Of a DNA stretch of 64,000 nt, positions 43,122 to 51,375 are shown in pieces. Each line of letters starts with the position of its first letter. Positions within the stretch are counted from its first letter, which is position 1. The notes under the pieces were generated by a model. It ran no database searches. It was not told the DNA's origin and was given only the letters and a program-made list of their open reading frames with translations. The stretch is from Kluyvera sp040932435 (GTDB lineage Bacteria > Pseudomonadota > Gammaproteobacteria > Enterobacterales > Enterobacteriaceae). The stretch covers positions 434,001 to 498,000 of the forward strand of contig NZ_JBFQGA010000003.1 in NCBI RefSeq assembly GCF_040932435.1. The letters run 5' to 3'. The position numbers were made by a program, and so were the translations under genes.

Positions 43122-43706
43122 TCAATCATTTTCCGGGGTGTTCGCCCGAATCAACGGGCCGCTGGCAACAAAAGTTCCGGCACCGAGATGATGCAGCGTA
43201 TTGCGCTTATCGGCGTCGAACTGCCAGCGACCATCGACGAACGCCTGCTCGTCTGCCGCAGCAGAGACGACTTCACCAAACAACGTATCATACTGGGCTG
43301 CCGCCGATGTCGCAGGTAACAAGCGGCACTCCATCCACGCCAAACATTTCTCTTCAATCACCGGTAGCCCCAGCACTGGGCCTTTCACCACCGGAATACC
43401 GTAGGCATTAAATTTATCCTCTTCGCGCCCGCTGACGCTGCCGACCGCATAGGTCCAACTTGCTGCCGCTACGCCCGGCACCACGATGCCAAAGCTGCCG
43501 TTACGCTCAATAATCTCCCGTGACCACGCGCTTTTATCGACCACGATGGCCATACGCGGTGGTGAGAACTCCACCGGCATCGACCAAGCGGCAGCCATCA
43601 CGTTGCGGCGTTGGCTCTGCGCGTCATAGCTGGTTATCAGAATGGTTGGGCCGTGATTGAGCAGACGGCTGGCGTGCTGAAGAGCAACGGGGCGAAAACG
43701 GCTCAT
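43122..43706 (-). CDS. yddH: Flavin-reductase-like protein YddH
   Basis: A 194-residue FMN-binding split-barrel protein, close to E. coli YddH. Flavin-reductase pattern: HGPTILITSYDAQSQRRNVMAAAWSMPVEF at the start, then FGIVVPGVAAASWTYAVGSVSGREEDKF. The substrate is not known; the fold serves flavin reductases and flavin-dependent oxygenase partners. The start at 43706 is set by AAGGAAACCCC just upstream; the longer frame to 43748 is not family-like. It is divergent from the ABC transporter operon. Confidence 0.9.
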   Translation of the reverse strand: MSRFRPVALQHASRLLNHGPTILITSYDAQSQRRNVMAAAWSMPVEFSPPRMAIVVDKSAWSREIIERNGSFGIVVPGVAAASWTYAVGSVSGREEDKFNAYGIPVVKGPVLGLPVIEEKCLAWMECRLLPATSAAAQYDTLFGEVVSAAADEQAFVDGRWQFDADKRNTLHHLGAGTFVASGPLIRANTPEND

Positions 43707-43829
43707 GGGGTTTCCTTTGTTTAAATGGGGGGACGCCGGATAACACATTAAATCGCAATAAAAACGTAATCAATACGTCATCTTACCTGCCTATAGTCGC
43801 CAGCACTAAGTCCCAAAGAGGATAACAAT

Positions 43830-43922
43830 ATGTTAGCTCCCCTGATGTTAATGCAGGTGAGCGCGGCCCGTCGGATTTCGACTACGGGTGAAGCATCGCT
43901 TTCCATTCGAGGAGGGCAATGA
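43830..43922 (+). CDS. Possible 30-codon leader peptide ahead of the ABC operon
   Basis: An ATG at 43830 with AAAGAGGATAACAAT upstream opens a 30-residue frame starting MLAPLMLMQVSAARRIS; its TGA (43920-43922) overlaps the ATG pair of the ATPase gene (ATGATG at 43919). The arrangement suggests translational coupling or a leader peptide. No family was recognised, and the frame may be non-functional. Confidence 0.45.
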   Translation: MLAPLMLMQVSAARRISTTGEASLSIRGGQ

Positions 43923-44623
43923 TGCGCGCGCTGACTGGTATCCGGCTCGATGGCGTTTCCTTCGCTTTCGGCGCCACAACGGTTCTCAATCACATCAACC
44001 TGCAGATCGATGCGGGCAGCATCGTGGCATTGCTTGGGCCTTCCGGCTGCGGCAAAAGCACGTTACTGCGCCTGCTGGCAGGGCTCACCGTTCCCGCTGA
44101 AGGTGAAATTCATTTCGGCGACCGTCTGATTGCCAAACCCGGCTGGGGGCTGCCGCCCGAGCAGCGAGATATCGGCATGGTTTTCCAAGACTACGCGCTG
44201 TGGCCGCATATGACCGCTGCTGAAAACGTCGCCTTTCCGCTGCGGATGCGCGGTGTGGCGCGCGCTGAACGGGCGCGTCGAGTCAATGACGCACTGGCAA
44301 TGGTTGGACTCACCGGTTTCGCTGAACGTAAGCCTTCCGGGCTTTCCGGCGGACAGCAGCAGCGCGTGGCGCTGGCAAGGGCGATTGTCGCCGAACCGCG
44401 GGTGCTGCTGTTTGACGAACCGCTTTCCAACCTCGATAGCGAACTGCGTGAATCGTTATGTCTGGAGATGAGCCGACTGCTGCGGCAACTGGGCATCACC
44501 GCCGTTTACGTCACCCACGACCGCCGCGAAGCTGAACTACTGGCCGACCGAATTGTGCACCTTTCTGCGGGCAGCATTGCTGCTGTTCGCGCCGTTGCTT
44601 CATCCTCAGGGGAACTTGTATGA
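43919..44623 (+). CDS. ABC importer ATP-binding protein (Fe3+/phosphonate/polyol-like)
   Basis: A 234-residue ABC ATPase with Walker A GPSGCGKST (residues about 42-50), Q-loop VFQDYALWPHM, signature LSGGQQQR, Walker B VLLFDEPLSNLD and H-loop YVTHDRREAELL. The family is that of iron(III), 2-aminoethylphosphonate, spermidine or sugar importers; this copy lacks the C-terminal TOBE regulatory domain of the ~350-residue FbpC/MalK type. GGAGGGCA precedes the start. The start overlaps the leader ORF and its end overlaps the binding-protein gene by four bases. Confidence 0.88.
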   Translation: MMRALTGIRLDGVSFAFGATTVLNHINLQIDAGSIVALLGPSGCGKSTLLRLLAGLTVPAEGEIHFGDRLIAKPGWGLPPEQRDIGMVFQDYALWPHMTAAENVAFPLRMRGVARAERARRVNDALAMVGLTGFAERKPSGLSGGQQQRVALARAIVAEPRVLLFDEPLSNLDSELRESLCLEMSRLLRQLGITAVYVTHDRREAELLADRIVHLSAGSIAAVRAVASSSGELV

Positions 44624-45579
44624 AATCCATTAAACAGGGCGTTGCGCTTGCCATGATGTTATCTGCCACCATGATTTCCAGTGCCCACGCGCTGACCGTA
44701 TATACCGCAGGTCCAGGTTCGCTGGCGAAGAGTCTTGCCAGCGGCTATGAGAAGAAAACCGGCGTGAAGGTGAATATTTTCCAGGCCACTACCGGCAAGG
44801 TCATGGCGCGATTGGAAGCTGAACAGGCCAATCCGCAGGCGGATGTGCTGATCTCCGCGTCGTGGGATACGGCAGAAGACCTGCACAACCGTGGCTGGCT
44901 GATGCCGTATCAAAGCGGTAATGCGGGTCTCGTTCCGTCGTCGCTGAAGTCGACGGATTACGTGGCGCAGGGGATTTCCGCGCTGGGGATCGTCTGGAAC
45001 AGCAAAAGCGGCACGCCGGAGCCGAAAGAGTGGCGGGATCTGACCGAAGCCGCGTTTAAAAACCAGGTCACGACTCCTGACCCAGCGCTTTCCGGCGCGT
45101 CACTGGATTTGCTGATCGGGTTGCAAAATGGTTTAGGAGACAAGGCTTGGGCGCTGTTTGAGGCGTTGAAAAACAACGGCATGGTGGTCAGCGGCCCGAA
45201 TGCGCAGGCGGTGACGCCGGTGATGCAGGGGGCGAAAGCTGCCGTATTTGGCGCGGTGGACTATGTCTCTTATGGCAATATCGCCCAGGGCGAGTCGCTG
45301 AAGGTGATTTTCCCAGCGAGCGGTACGGTAATTGCGCCGCGTCCGATGATGATCCTCAAAACCACCCAGCATGCGGATGATGCTAAAGCGTTTGTGGATT
45401 ACGTTCTGTCGCCAGAAGGTCAGGCGATGGTGGCCGATGCCTGGCTGATGCCAGCGCGAAGCGATGTGAAAGCTAAACGCCCGCTGCTGGGCGAGCTGAA
45501 AATCCTGCCAACCACCAGCGACGGCAGCAGCGAACGTAGCGCGGTACTCTCTCGTTTCAACACCTTATTTGGGCAATAA
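44620..45579 (+). CDS. ABC importer periplasmic substrate-binding protein
   Basis: A 319-residue periplasmic protein with a signal peptide (MKSIKQGVALAMMLSATMISSAHA). The mature start LTVYTAGPGSLAKSLASGYEKKTG is the family pattern of Fe(3+)/AEP-type class II binding proteins. The paired Tyr that binds iron in FbpA-like proteins is not seen (the site reads AVDYVSYGN), so an organic phosphate, phosphonate or other anion may be the ligand. Middle gene of the operon; its stop is 64 bases before the permease. Confidence 0.8.
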   Translation: MKSIKQGVALAMMLSATMISSAHALTVYTAGPGSLAKSLASGYEKKTGVKVNIFQATTGKVMARLEAEQANPQADVLISASWDTAEDLHNRGWLMPYQSGNAGLVPSSLKSTDYVAQGISALGIVWNSKSGTPEPKEWRDLTEAAFKNQVTTPDPALSGASLDLLIGLQNGLGDKAWALFEALKNNGMVVSGPNAQAVTPVMQGAKAAVFGAVDYVSYGNIAQGESLKVIFPASGTVIAPRPMMILKTTQHADDAKAFVDYVLSPEGQAMVADAWLMPARSDVKAKRPLLGELKILPTTSDGSSERSAVLSRFNTLFGQ

Positions 45580-45643
45580 CTCCCCCCTTTGTCGCCCGGT
45601 TTGGCACTACGCCGCCGGGCTTCTCGCATTAAAGGATTGTTGG

Positions 45644-47296
45644 GTGAAACAAAAACTGATCTCCGGCACCACGCTGGCCGCTCTGGTTGTGCTGGTGGCG
45701 CTGCCGCTGGTGTTTATTCTCCTGCAGGGCATTTTCCCGCAGTTTAGCGCCGGTTCGCTCCGCGCGCCGTTTAGCGGTGTGTCGGCATTGCTTAACGACC
45801 CGCAATTGATGCCAATGTTAGGAGGAACGCTATGGATAGCCTGCGGCGTGGCATTGATGAGCGTGTTGATCGGTCTGCCGCTCGGCGTTTTGCGCGGTTT
45901 GTTTAACCTGCCGCTGCCAAAACTGTGGGATTTGCTGTTTCTGATCCCTTTTTTGACGCCGCCCTATATTGCCGCACTGTCGTGGATGCTGGTGCTCCAG
46001 CATAATGGCTATCTGCAGCAACTGAGCGGCTGGGATCTCAACGATCTGCTGTTTAGCCGCCTAGGGATTGTGCTGGTGATGACCCTGAATATCTTTCCGG
46101 TGGTTTACTTTGCGGTGTCGCGCAGCCTGCTGGCGAGCGGTCAGCGGCTGGCTACCGTTGCGCGAGTACACGGTGCGAACGGCTGGCAGGCTTTTTGGCA
46201 CGTGACGCTGCCGATGCTTTCTCCCGCGCTGGCCGCCGGGATGCTGCTGGCTTTTACGCTGGCGATAGAAGAGTACGGCGTGCCTGCGGCGCTCGGATCT
46301 AGAGCGGGCATCGTGATGTTGACCGTTGGGATTGAGAAAAAGCTGGCAGACTGGCCTATCGATCTTACCGGCGCATCGCTGCTTTCAGTACTGCTGATTA
46401 CCGTGGCGCTGCTGGCTTGGTGGCTGCAAAAGCGGCTGACTGGAACCACTGAAGTCACCAGTGTCACCGGAAAACCGGGGGAGAACAGCGGGGTATCGCT
46501 CGGCGTTATGACGTTACCCGCGCTGCTGCTAATGGGCTGCGTTGGCGGGCTGGCAGTGGTCCTGCCGGGGGCATCGATGGTGGCGACAAGCCTGATGGGG
46601 ACGCTCTCTGGCGGACTAAATCTCGGCAACTTTACGTTGAAGCACTTTACTGCGCTGTTTGCCCAGCAGGGCGATGCGCTGTCGGCGTTGGGCACCAGTT
46701 TATCACTGGCGCTGGCGTCAGCGTTGATTGTCGGCCTGCTTGGGTTGGTGGCGGCTTGGCTGGTACTGGTGCAGAAGATCAAAGGTAGCGCGTTTATCGA
46801 TGCGCTGTCGCTGATGCCCGCAGCGCTCCCCGGGGTGGTGGTGGGCGTGGGGCTGATTTTGCTGTGGAACCAGCCGTTCTGGCCGGTTTCGCCTTACAAC
46901 ACGTGGTTTATGCTGCTGCTCTCCTATTGTTGCCTGCTGCTACCGTGGCCGGTGCGCTATGTCGGCAGCGCTCTGCGCCAGCTTGGCACCAATCTGGAGC
47001 CCGCCGCGCGGGTACACGGCGCGTCGCCTTGGCAGGCGTTAAGATTGATTGTTCTGCCGCTGGTATTTCCTGCGCTGCTGGCGGCGATGCTGATGGTGTT
47101 TGCCGTCGCTTCTCGTGAACTGGTGACGTCGCTGCTGCTGGCTCCGGCCGGCACGCAGACGGTGGCGGTGTTTATCTGGCGGCAGTTTGAGCAAGGTTCG
47201 GTGGGTCAGGGGATGGCGATGGCGAGCCTAACGCTGTTCGTTGGGCTGGCGTTAATGCTCAGTGCGTTAGCGCTGATGCAGCGTAATACACGCTAG
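45644..47296 (+). CDS. ABC importer permease, fused two-domain type
   Basis: A 550-residue inner-membrane permease with two BPD_transp domains in one chain, as in FbpB. The two EAA-like loops are visible: ARVHGANGWQAFWHVTLPML in the first half and AARVHGASPWQALRLIVLPLVF in the second. About 12 transmembrane segments. The GTG at 45644 (KQKLISGTTLAALV) with AAAGGA eight bases upstream is preferred to the longer frame at 45569, which overlaps the upstream gene. A GCCCGG...CCGGGC hairpin at 45593-45620 precedes it. A terminator is not evident. Confidence 0.85.
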   Translation: MKQKLISGTTLAALVVLVALPLVFILLQGIFPQFSAGSLRAPFSGVSALLNDPQLMPMLGGTLWIACGVALMSVLIGLPLGVLRGLFNLPLPKLWDLLFLIPFLTPPYIAALSWMLVLQHNGYLQQLSGWDLNDLLFSRLGIVLVMTLNIFPVVYFAVSRSLLASGQRLATVARVHGANGWQAFWHVTLPMLSPALAAGMLLAFTLAIEEYGVPAALGSRAGIVMLTVGIEKKLADWPIDLTGASLLSVLLITVALLAWWLQKRLTGTTEVTSVTGKPGENSGVSLGVMTLPALLLMGCVGGLAVVLPGASMVATSLMGTLSGGLNLGNFTLKHFTALFAQQGDALSALGTSLSLALASALIVGLLGLVAAWLVLVQKIKGSAFIDALSLMPAALPGVVVGVGLILLWNQPFWPVSPYNTWFMLLLSYCCLLLPWPVRYVGSALRQLGTNLEPAARVHGASPWQALRLIVLPLVFPALLAAMLMVFAVASRELVTSLLLAPAGTQTVAVFIWRQFEQGSVGQGMAMASLTLFVGLALMLSALALMQRNTR

Positions 47297-47375
47297 CTCA
47301 ACCGATCGCACAAAACAGTCAATGTGGGGATTAAAATAGGCTATAAAGTACGGACACAGAATGCTGGAGGCATTG

Positions 47376-48221
47376 ATGACCCCCTTTTTAAACGCCTATT
47401 TTGCTCGTCTGGACTGGACGGGCACCCCCGATGTTTCTATCGAGACGCTGCGCAGTTTGCATATTCATCACAACGCGGCGATCCCGTTTGAAAATCTCGA
47501 TGTCCTGCTGCCGCGCGAGATGCATCTCGACGATCAAGCGCTGGAAGATAAGCTGGTCAATGCCCGTCGCGGCGGCTACTGCTTTGAACAAAATGGCCTG
47601 TTTGAACGCGTGCTGCGGGAAATGGGTTTCACCGTTCGCAGCCTGTTAGGGCGCGTGGTGCTTGCGCACCCGCCGCAGATGCCGCCACGCACGCACCGTC
47701 TGCTGCTGGTGGAAGTGGACGGGGAGCGCTGGATTGCCGACGTGGGGTTTGGCGGCCAGACGCTGACCGCGCCAATCAAGCTGTTGGCTGATATTGTGCA
47801 GACGACGCCGCACGGCAACTACCGCCTGCTGTATGAAAATCAGGAGTGGATCCTGCAGTTTAGCCATCACGATCATTGGCAGTCGATGTACCACTTCGAC
47901 CTCGGGCGTCAGTACGCGTCTGATTACGTGATGGGCAACTTCTGGTCGGCACACTGGCCGCAGTCACATTTCCGCCATCATCTGTTGATGTGTCGCCACC
48001 TGCCGGACGGCGGCAAAATGACCCTCACCAATTTCCACTTTACCCACTGGGATAAAAACCACGTGGTGGAGAAGGTGGATTTCCCGGACGTTCCCGCGCT
48101 GTACGAAGCGCTGCAAAGCCGTTTTGGACTGGGCGTTGGCGACCCGAAACACGGCTTTAGCGAAAGCGAACTGGCGGCTGTGATGGCGGCGTTTGATACC
48201 CACCCAGAAGGCGGCAAGTAG
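47376..48221 (+). CDS. nhoA: Arylamine N-acetyltransferase / N-hydroxyarylamine O-acetyltransferase
   Basis: A 281-residue NAT enzyme, as in E. coli. It transfers acetyl from acetyl-CoA to arylamines and activates N-hydroxyarylamines, which matters in mutagenicity of nitroarenes. The catalytic triad is complete: Cys69 (GGYCFEQN), His107 (PPRTHRLL) and Asp122 (WIADVGFGG). GGAGG precedes the ATG at 47376. It is followed at once by a BIME. Position next to pptA-yddH as in E. coli, but with the ABC operon inserted between. Confidence 0.95.
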   Translation: MTPFLNAYFARLDWTGTPDVSIETLRSLHIHHNAAIPFENLDVLLPREMHLDDQALEDKLVNARRGGYCFEQNGLFERVLREMGFTVRSLLGRVVLAHPPQMPPRTHRLLLVEVDGERWIADVGFGGQTLTAPIKLLADIVQTTPHGNYRLLYENQEWILQFSHHDHWQSMYHFDLGRQYASDYVMGNFWSAHWPQSHFRHHLLMCRHLPDGGKMTLTNFHFTHWDKNHVVEKVDFPDVPALYEALQSRFGLGVGDPKHGFSESELAAVMAAFDTHPEGGK

Positions 48222-48225
48222 TTTT

Positions 48226-48304
48226 GTAGGCCCGATAAGCGTCGCGCTATCGGGCGATTCGGAGCTGTTGCCGGATGGCGGCATAAATGCCTTATCCGGC
48301 CTAC
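48226..48304. repeat. BIME on the left of the MBL-fold gene
   Basis: GTAGGCCCGATAAGC...GCGCTATCGGGC (48226-48255), then GATTCGGAGCTG, then GCCGGATGGCGGC...CCGGCCTAC (48270-48304). Almost identical to the BIME at 49127-49206. Confidence 0.9.
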
Positions 48305-48329
48305 GAGCCACTATCAGGGAAGAAACATC

Positions 48330-49130
48330 ATGTCACTGACGATACGCGTACTTTTGGAAAATCATCGTAGCGGTCGAGCGCGTGGCGGGATGCGCGCAAA
48401 AGCGGGTCTTAGCCTGTTGGTTCACGACGAGACCACCACCATTTTGTTTGATACCGGTCCGGACGATAGCTTTTTGCACAATGCCGCGCTGATGGACGTT
48501 GACCTTAGCAAGCTGACCGCAACGGTGCTTTCTCACGGTCATTACGACCATTGTGGCGGCGTGCCGTGGCTGCCGGATAGCAGTCGGATTATTTGCCACC
48601 CGGACATCGCTCGCTCGCGCTACGCCGCGGTCAAATTGCCCGGATATACCTACAAAATTAAAAAGCTGTCGCTGGATATCGATTACACCCGCCATCAAAT
48701 GGAATACACCCGTGCTCCCGTAAAAATTAGCGACAACTTTATGTGGTCGGGGGAAATTCCGCTGTCTACTCCCCGAGCCTATGGTGTGCTCGGTGACGAT
48801 GCGGCGGCGACGGATTATGTGATTGATGAAGGCGTGCTGATTCATCAATCCGACCGCGGGTTGGTAATTATCACCGGCTGTGGTCATCGCGGGATCGTTG
48901 ATATCGTGCGCCACTGTCAGCGTATTACCGGAATTGAGCATATTCATGCGCTTATCGGCGGCTTCCATTTGCGCTGCGCGTCGCCTTGGAAGTTGTGGCA
49001 GGTCAGACGGTTTCTGCAGGCGGTCAAGCCCGATAACATCATGGGCTGCCACTGCACCGGCTCGTGGGGAAAACTGTGGCTGCCGGAGGTTATCTCCCCG
49101 GCAACCGGCGATACAATTGTGCTTGAGTAG
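48330..49130 (+). CDS. MBL-fold protein, dihydropterin/RFAP-like or RNase-like group
   Basis: A 266-residue MBL-fold protein with the metal site HGHYDHCGG (near residue 70), then VIITGCGHRGIVDIVRH and ALIGGFHLR late in the chain. This is the pattern of the group annotated as 7,8-dihydropterin-6-methyl-4-(beta-D-ribofuranosyl)aminobenzene-5'-phosphate synthase, whose name comes from an archaeal protein; the enterobacterial role is not known. The start has GGGAAGAAACATC. The gene lies between two near-identical BIMEs, and its TAG stop lies in the second one. Confidence 0.8.
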   Translation: MSLTIRVLLENHRSGRARGGMRAKAGLSLLVHDETTTILFDTGPDDSFLHNAALMDVDLSKLTATVLSHGHYDHCGGVPWLPDSSRIICHPDIARSRYAAVKLPGYTYKIKKLSLDIDYTRHQMEYTRAPVKISDNFMWSGEIPLSTPRAYGVLGDDAAATDYVIDEGVLIHQSDRGLVIITGCGHRGIVDIVRHCQRITGIEHIHALIGGFHLRCASPWKLWQVRRFLQAVKPDNIMGCHCTGSWGKLWLPEVISPATGDTIVLE

Positions 49131-49206
49131 GCCTGATAAGCGTAGCGTTATCAGGCGATTCGGAGCTGATTGCCGGATGGCGGTATAAATGCCTTATCTG
49201 GCCTAC
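49127..49206. repeat. BIME on the right of the MBL-fold gene
   Basis: GTAGGCCTGATAAGC...GCGTTATCAGGC (49127-49156, containing the MBL stop TAG at 49128-49130), GATTCGGAGCTGA, then GCCGGATGGCGGT...CTGGCCTAC (49172-49206). Confidence 0.9.
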
Positions 49207-49221
49207 AGCGGTGCCAATGCG

Positions 49222-50229
49222 TTAGTTTAAGCCTAAGAAATGCTGGGCGATTTTGAAGTAGATAATCAGCCCGGTGCCATCAATCAGGGTGGCGATAAAC
49301 GGTGCGGAAACCACCGCTGGGTCAATCCCCAGCCGCTTAATGACCAGTGGAATAACCGACGATACCACTGCGCTCCACAGCGTGACACACACCAGCGTGA
49401 TGCTGACAATCAAGGTGATTTCAGGGCCGATGCCCATCATCCATGCTCGGATGCATCCTGCCGTTCCGAGGGTGATGGCGACCAGTACGGCGGTCGACAT
49501 CTCTTTACGCAAAATGCGGCCAAGGTCGCGCATACCTACTTCGCCCAGCGCCATTGCGCGCACCAGCGTTGAGGTTATCTGGGTGCCGCTGTTGCCTCCG
49601 GTGCCGATGAGCAGGGGGATGAAGAACGCCAGCGCAATGGCGGATTCCAACGCCTCTTCAAAATGCTGGATAACGCTGCTGGTGTAGGCTTCCGCGATAA
49701 ACAGCAGCAGAAGCCAGACCGCGCGCTTCTTCCACAGCACCACCGGGCTTATCTCCAGATACGGTTTGTCCAGCGGCAAGGTAGCGCCCTGGAGCTGCGC
49801 ATCTTCGGTGACTTCATCGGCCAGCAGGCGGGCGATCTCTTTTTCGTTCAGACAGCCTATCAATTTGCCATTTTCAATAACCGGCAGCAGAGTCAGGTGG
49901 TGTTTTTCTATTAACTCGGCGGCAATGGTTCGGTCATCCTGCGGGCCGACGTGATAGAGGGTCGTTGAGATTAACTGCGTCAATGGCTGATTGTCATCGG
50001 ACGCCTGCAGCAATTTGCGCGTCGATAATATTCCGCGCAGGCTATCACCGGCGACGACAAATATCGCACACGGGAAATGATCATCATTTAATATCTGTAA
50101 AAAACGCTCCCGCGCTTCTTTTACGTTGAGATGTTCAGGCAGCGAAATATAATCACGGGTCATGTAACCTGAAATAATATCGCCTGCATGTTGCTCGGTT
50201 GGGTAGTACGGTACGCTAATGTGTGACAT
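49222..50229 (-). CDS. mgtE: Magnesium transporter MgtE, without N-terminal MgtE_N domain
   Basis: A 335-residue Mg2+ channel. CBS domains occupy residues about 20-135 (GYMTRDYISLPEHLNV, then TLLPVIENGKLIGCLNEKEIARLL) and sense cytosolic Mg2+; the MgtE membrane domain follows with about five helices (ESAIALAFFIPLLIGTGGNSGTQ holds the pore motif). The superhelical N-domain of about 130 residues in Thermus-type MgtE is not present, giving a short form. The ATG at 50229 is preceded by AGGGA, which lies in a hairpin; an M-box riboswitch is encoded in the leader. K-12 has no close counterpart. Confidence 0.88.
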   Translation of the reverse strand: MSHISVPYYPTEQHAGDIISGYMTRDYISLPEHLNVKEARERFLQILNDDHFPCAIFVVAGDSLRGILSTRKLLQASDDNQPLTQLISTTLYHVGPQDDRTIAAELIEKHHLTLLPVIENGKLIGCLNEKEIARLLADEVTEDAQLQGATLPLDKPYLEISPVVLWKKRAVWLLLLFIAEAYTSSVIQHFEEALESAIALAFFIPLLIGTGGNSGTQITSTLVRAMALGEVGMRDLGRILRKEMSTAVLVAITLGTAGCIRAWMMGIGPEITLIVSITLVCVTLWSAVVSSVIPLVIKRLGIDPAVVSAPFIATLIDGTGLIIYFKIAQHFLGLN

Positions 50230-50237
50230 TGAATTTT

Positions 50238-50262
50238 CCCTATAGAATAGATACTTATAGGG
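50238..50262 (-). promoter_or_regulatory. Shine-Dalgarno-sequestering hairpin of mgtE
   Basis: On the minus strand CCCTATA pairs with TATAGGG across an 11-base loop; the right arm is part of AGGGA, the mgtE ribosome binding site eight bases before the ATG. It would allow the upstream riboswitch to control translation. Confidence 0.55.
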
Positions 50263-50284
50263 CGAACAAAACTGGAAGAGCTGA

Positions 50285-50462
50285 GAAGAATCCCTACGTC
50301 CCGGTTTTAGCACTGAACAACGTATCTGTACGGTTTGTACCGTCAGAAGTTATCTTGGCAACACCTTGATTCGATGGATGCCTGTATTTCCCTGTGATGG
50401 TCTCTCTCGATACCACCAGGGCGATAACTTATGTTTATTCAGGAGCCTCGCCATAACAAGAT
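50285..50462 (-). promoter_or_regulatory. M-box (ykoK-type) Mg2+ riboswitch upstream of mgtE
   Basis: The minus strand carries the conserved M-box parts in order: GCGAGGCTCCTGAATAAACATA (about 50453-50431), TCGAGAGAGACC, a later ATCAAGGTG, and CAGTGCTAAA (about 50318-50309). These match the family core (GAGGCTCCT, then CAGTGCTAAA near the end). The M-box senses Mg2+ and, in other bacteria, turns off transport genes at high Mg2+. It sits 55 bases before the mgtE start. Ends are approximate. Confidence 0.85.
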
Positions 50463-50608
50463 TATTAAGTTGATAGCTTGGCCATCAACGTTGCGTAATA
50501 TACAGGGGGAAATCAATAGCGCTTGGGGAATATATCAGTCGTTGAGATATTGTTTATAAAAAAGAACGATTGCGGCGTGACCTTATTGGGCAGATAGCGC
50601 GGGTTGTT

Positions 50609-50678
50609 GCCGGATGGCGGCGTTGCCTTATCCGGCCTACACTCCCTCGTAGGCCCGATAAGCGAAGCGCCATCGGGC
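50609..50678. repeat. BIME past narV
   Basis: GCCGGATGGCGGCGTTGCC...GGCCTAC (50609-50640) and GTAGGCCCGATAAGC...CATCGGGC (50649-50678). It lies between the narV stop and the mgtE leader; the stretch 50463-50608 holds no recognised gene. Confidence 0.9.
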
Positions 50679-50694
50679 AGATGGCGCACAGGGA

Positions 50695-51375
50695 TTACCG
50701 ACGGGAACGTACCACCTGATAGCGTCGGGTCAGATATTCGATTGGCGCGCTCCAGACGTGAACCAAGCGGGTGAATGGGAACAACAGAAATATCGTCATG
50801 CCCAACACCAGATGCACGCGATAGACCCACGCCACGCCGTCCAAGTGGGCGGATGCGCCGCCATGGAAGGTGACGACCGCTTGTGCCCAATCCACCAGTT
50901 TCAACATTTCGCTACCGTCCGGATGCTGGGCGGAGAACGGAATGGTGGACAGGCCAAGGCAGCACTGAATCAGCAAAATGCTGAGGATCAGAATATCGGC
51001 CGTGCTGGACGTCGCCCGTATGCGCGGGTTAAAGAGGCGACGGATCAACAGACCGGCACCACCGACCAGCGTCAGCACGCCGCAGGCTCCACCCAGAATC
51101 ATTGCCATCAGCTGCTTTTGCGATAGCGGCAGCCACGACTCATAGACCCAGTGTGGCGTCAACATACCGAAAAAGTGACCGAAGAAGATCCCGAGAATGC
51201 CGACGTGGAACAGGTTCGACCATAACACCATCCCGCGCTTGTCGAGCATTTGGCTTGACGAGGCGCGCCACGTGTATTGGCCATAGTCATAGCGCAGCCA
51301 ACTGCCGAGCAGAAACACCGTGCCGCACAGGTAAGGGTAGATATCGTAAAAGAAGACGTTGAGATACTGTATCAT
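50695..51375 (-). CDS. narV: Respiratory nitrate reductase 2, gamma subunit (cytochrome b)
   Basis: Membrane cytochrome b (226 residues, E. coli 226) that oxidises quinol and passes electrons to NarY. Five transmembrane helices. Heme-ligand histidines lie in helices such as LFHVGILGIFFGHFFGM near residues 53-70 and MTIFLLFPFTRLVHVW near the end. Last gene of the nar operon; its start overlaps the narW stop by four bases. A BIME follows the stop. Confidence 0.94.
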   Translation of the reverse strand: MIQYLNVFFYDIYPYLCGTVFLLGSWLRYDYGQYTWRASSSQMLDKRGMVLWSNLFHVGILGIFFGHFFGMLTPHWVYESWLPLSQKQLMAMILGGACGVLTLVGGAGLLIRRLFNPRIRATSSTADILILSILLIQCCLGLSTIPFSAQHPDGSEMLKLVDWAQAVVTFHGGASAHLDGVAWVYRVHLVLGMTIFLLFPFTRLVHVWSAPIEYLTRRYQVVRSRR

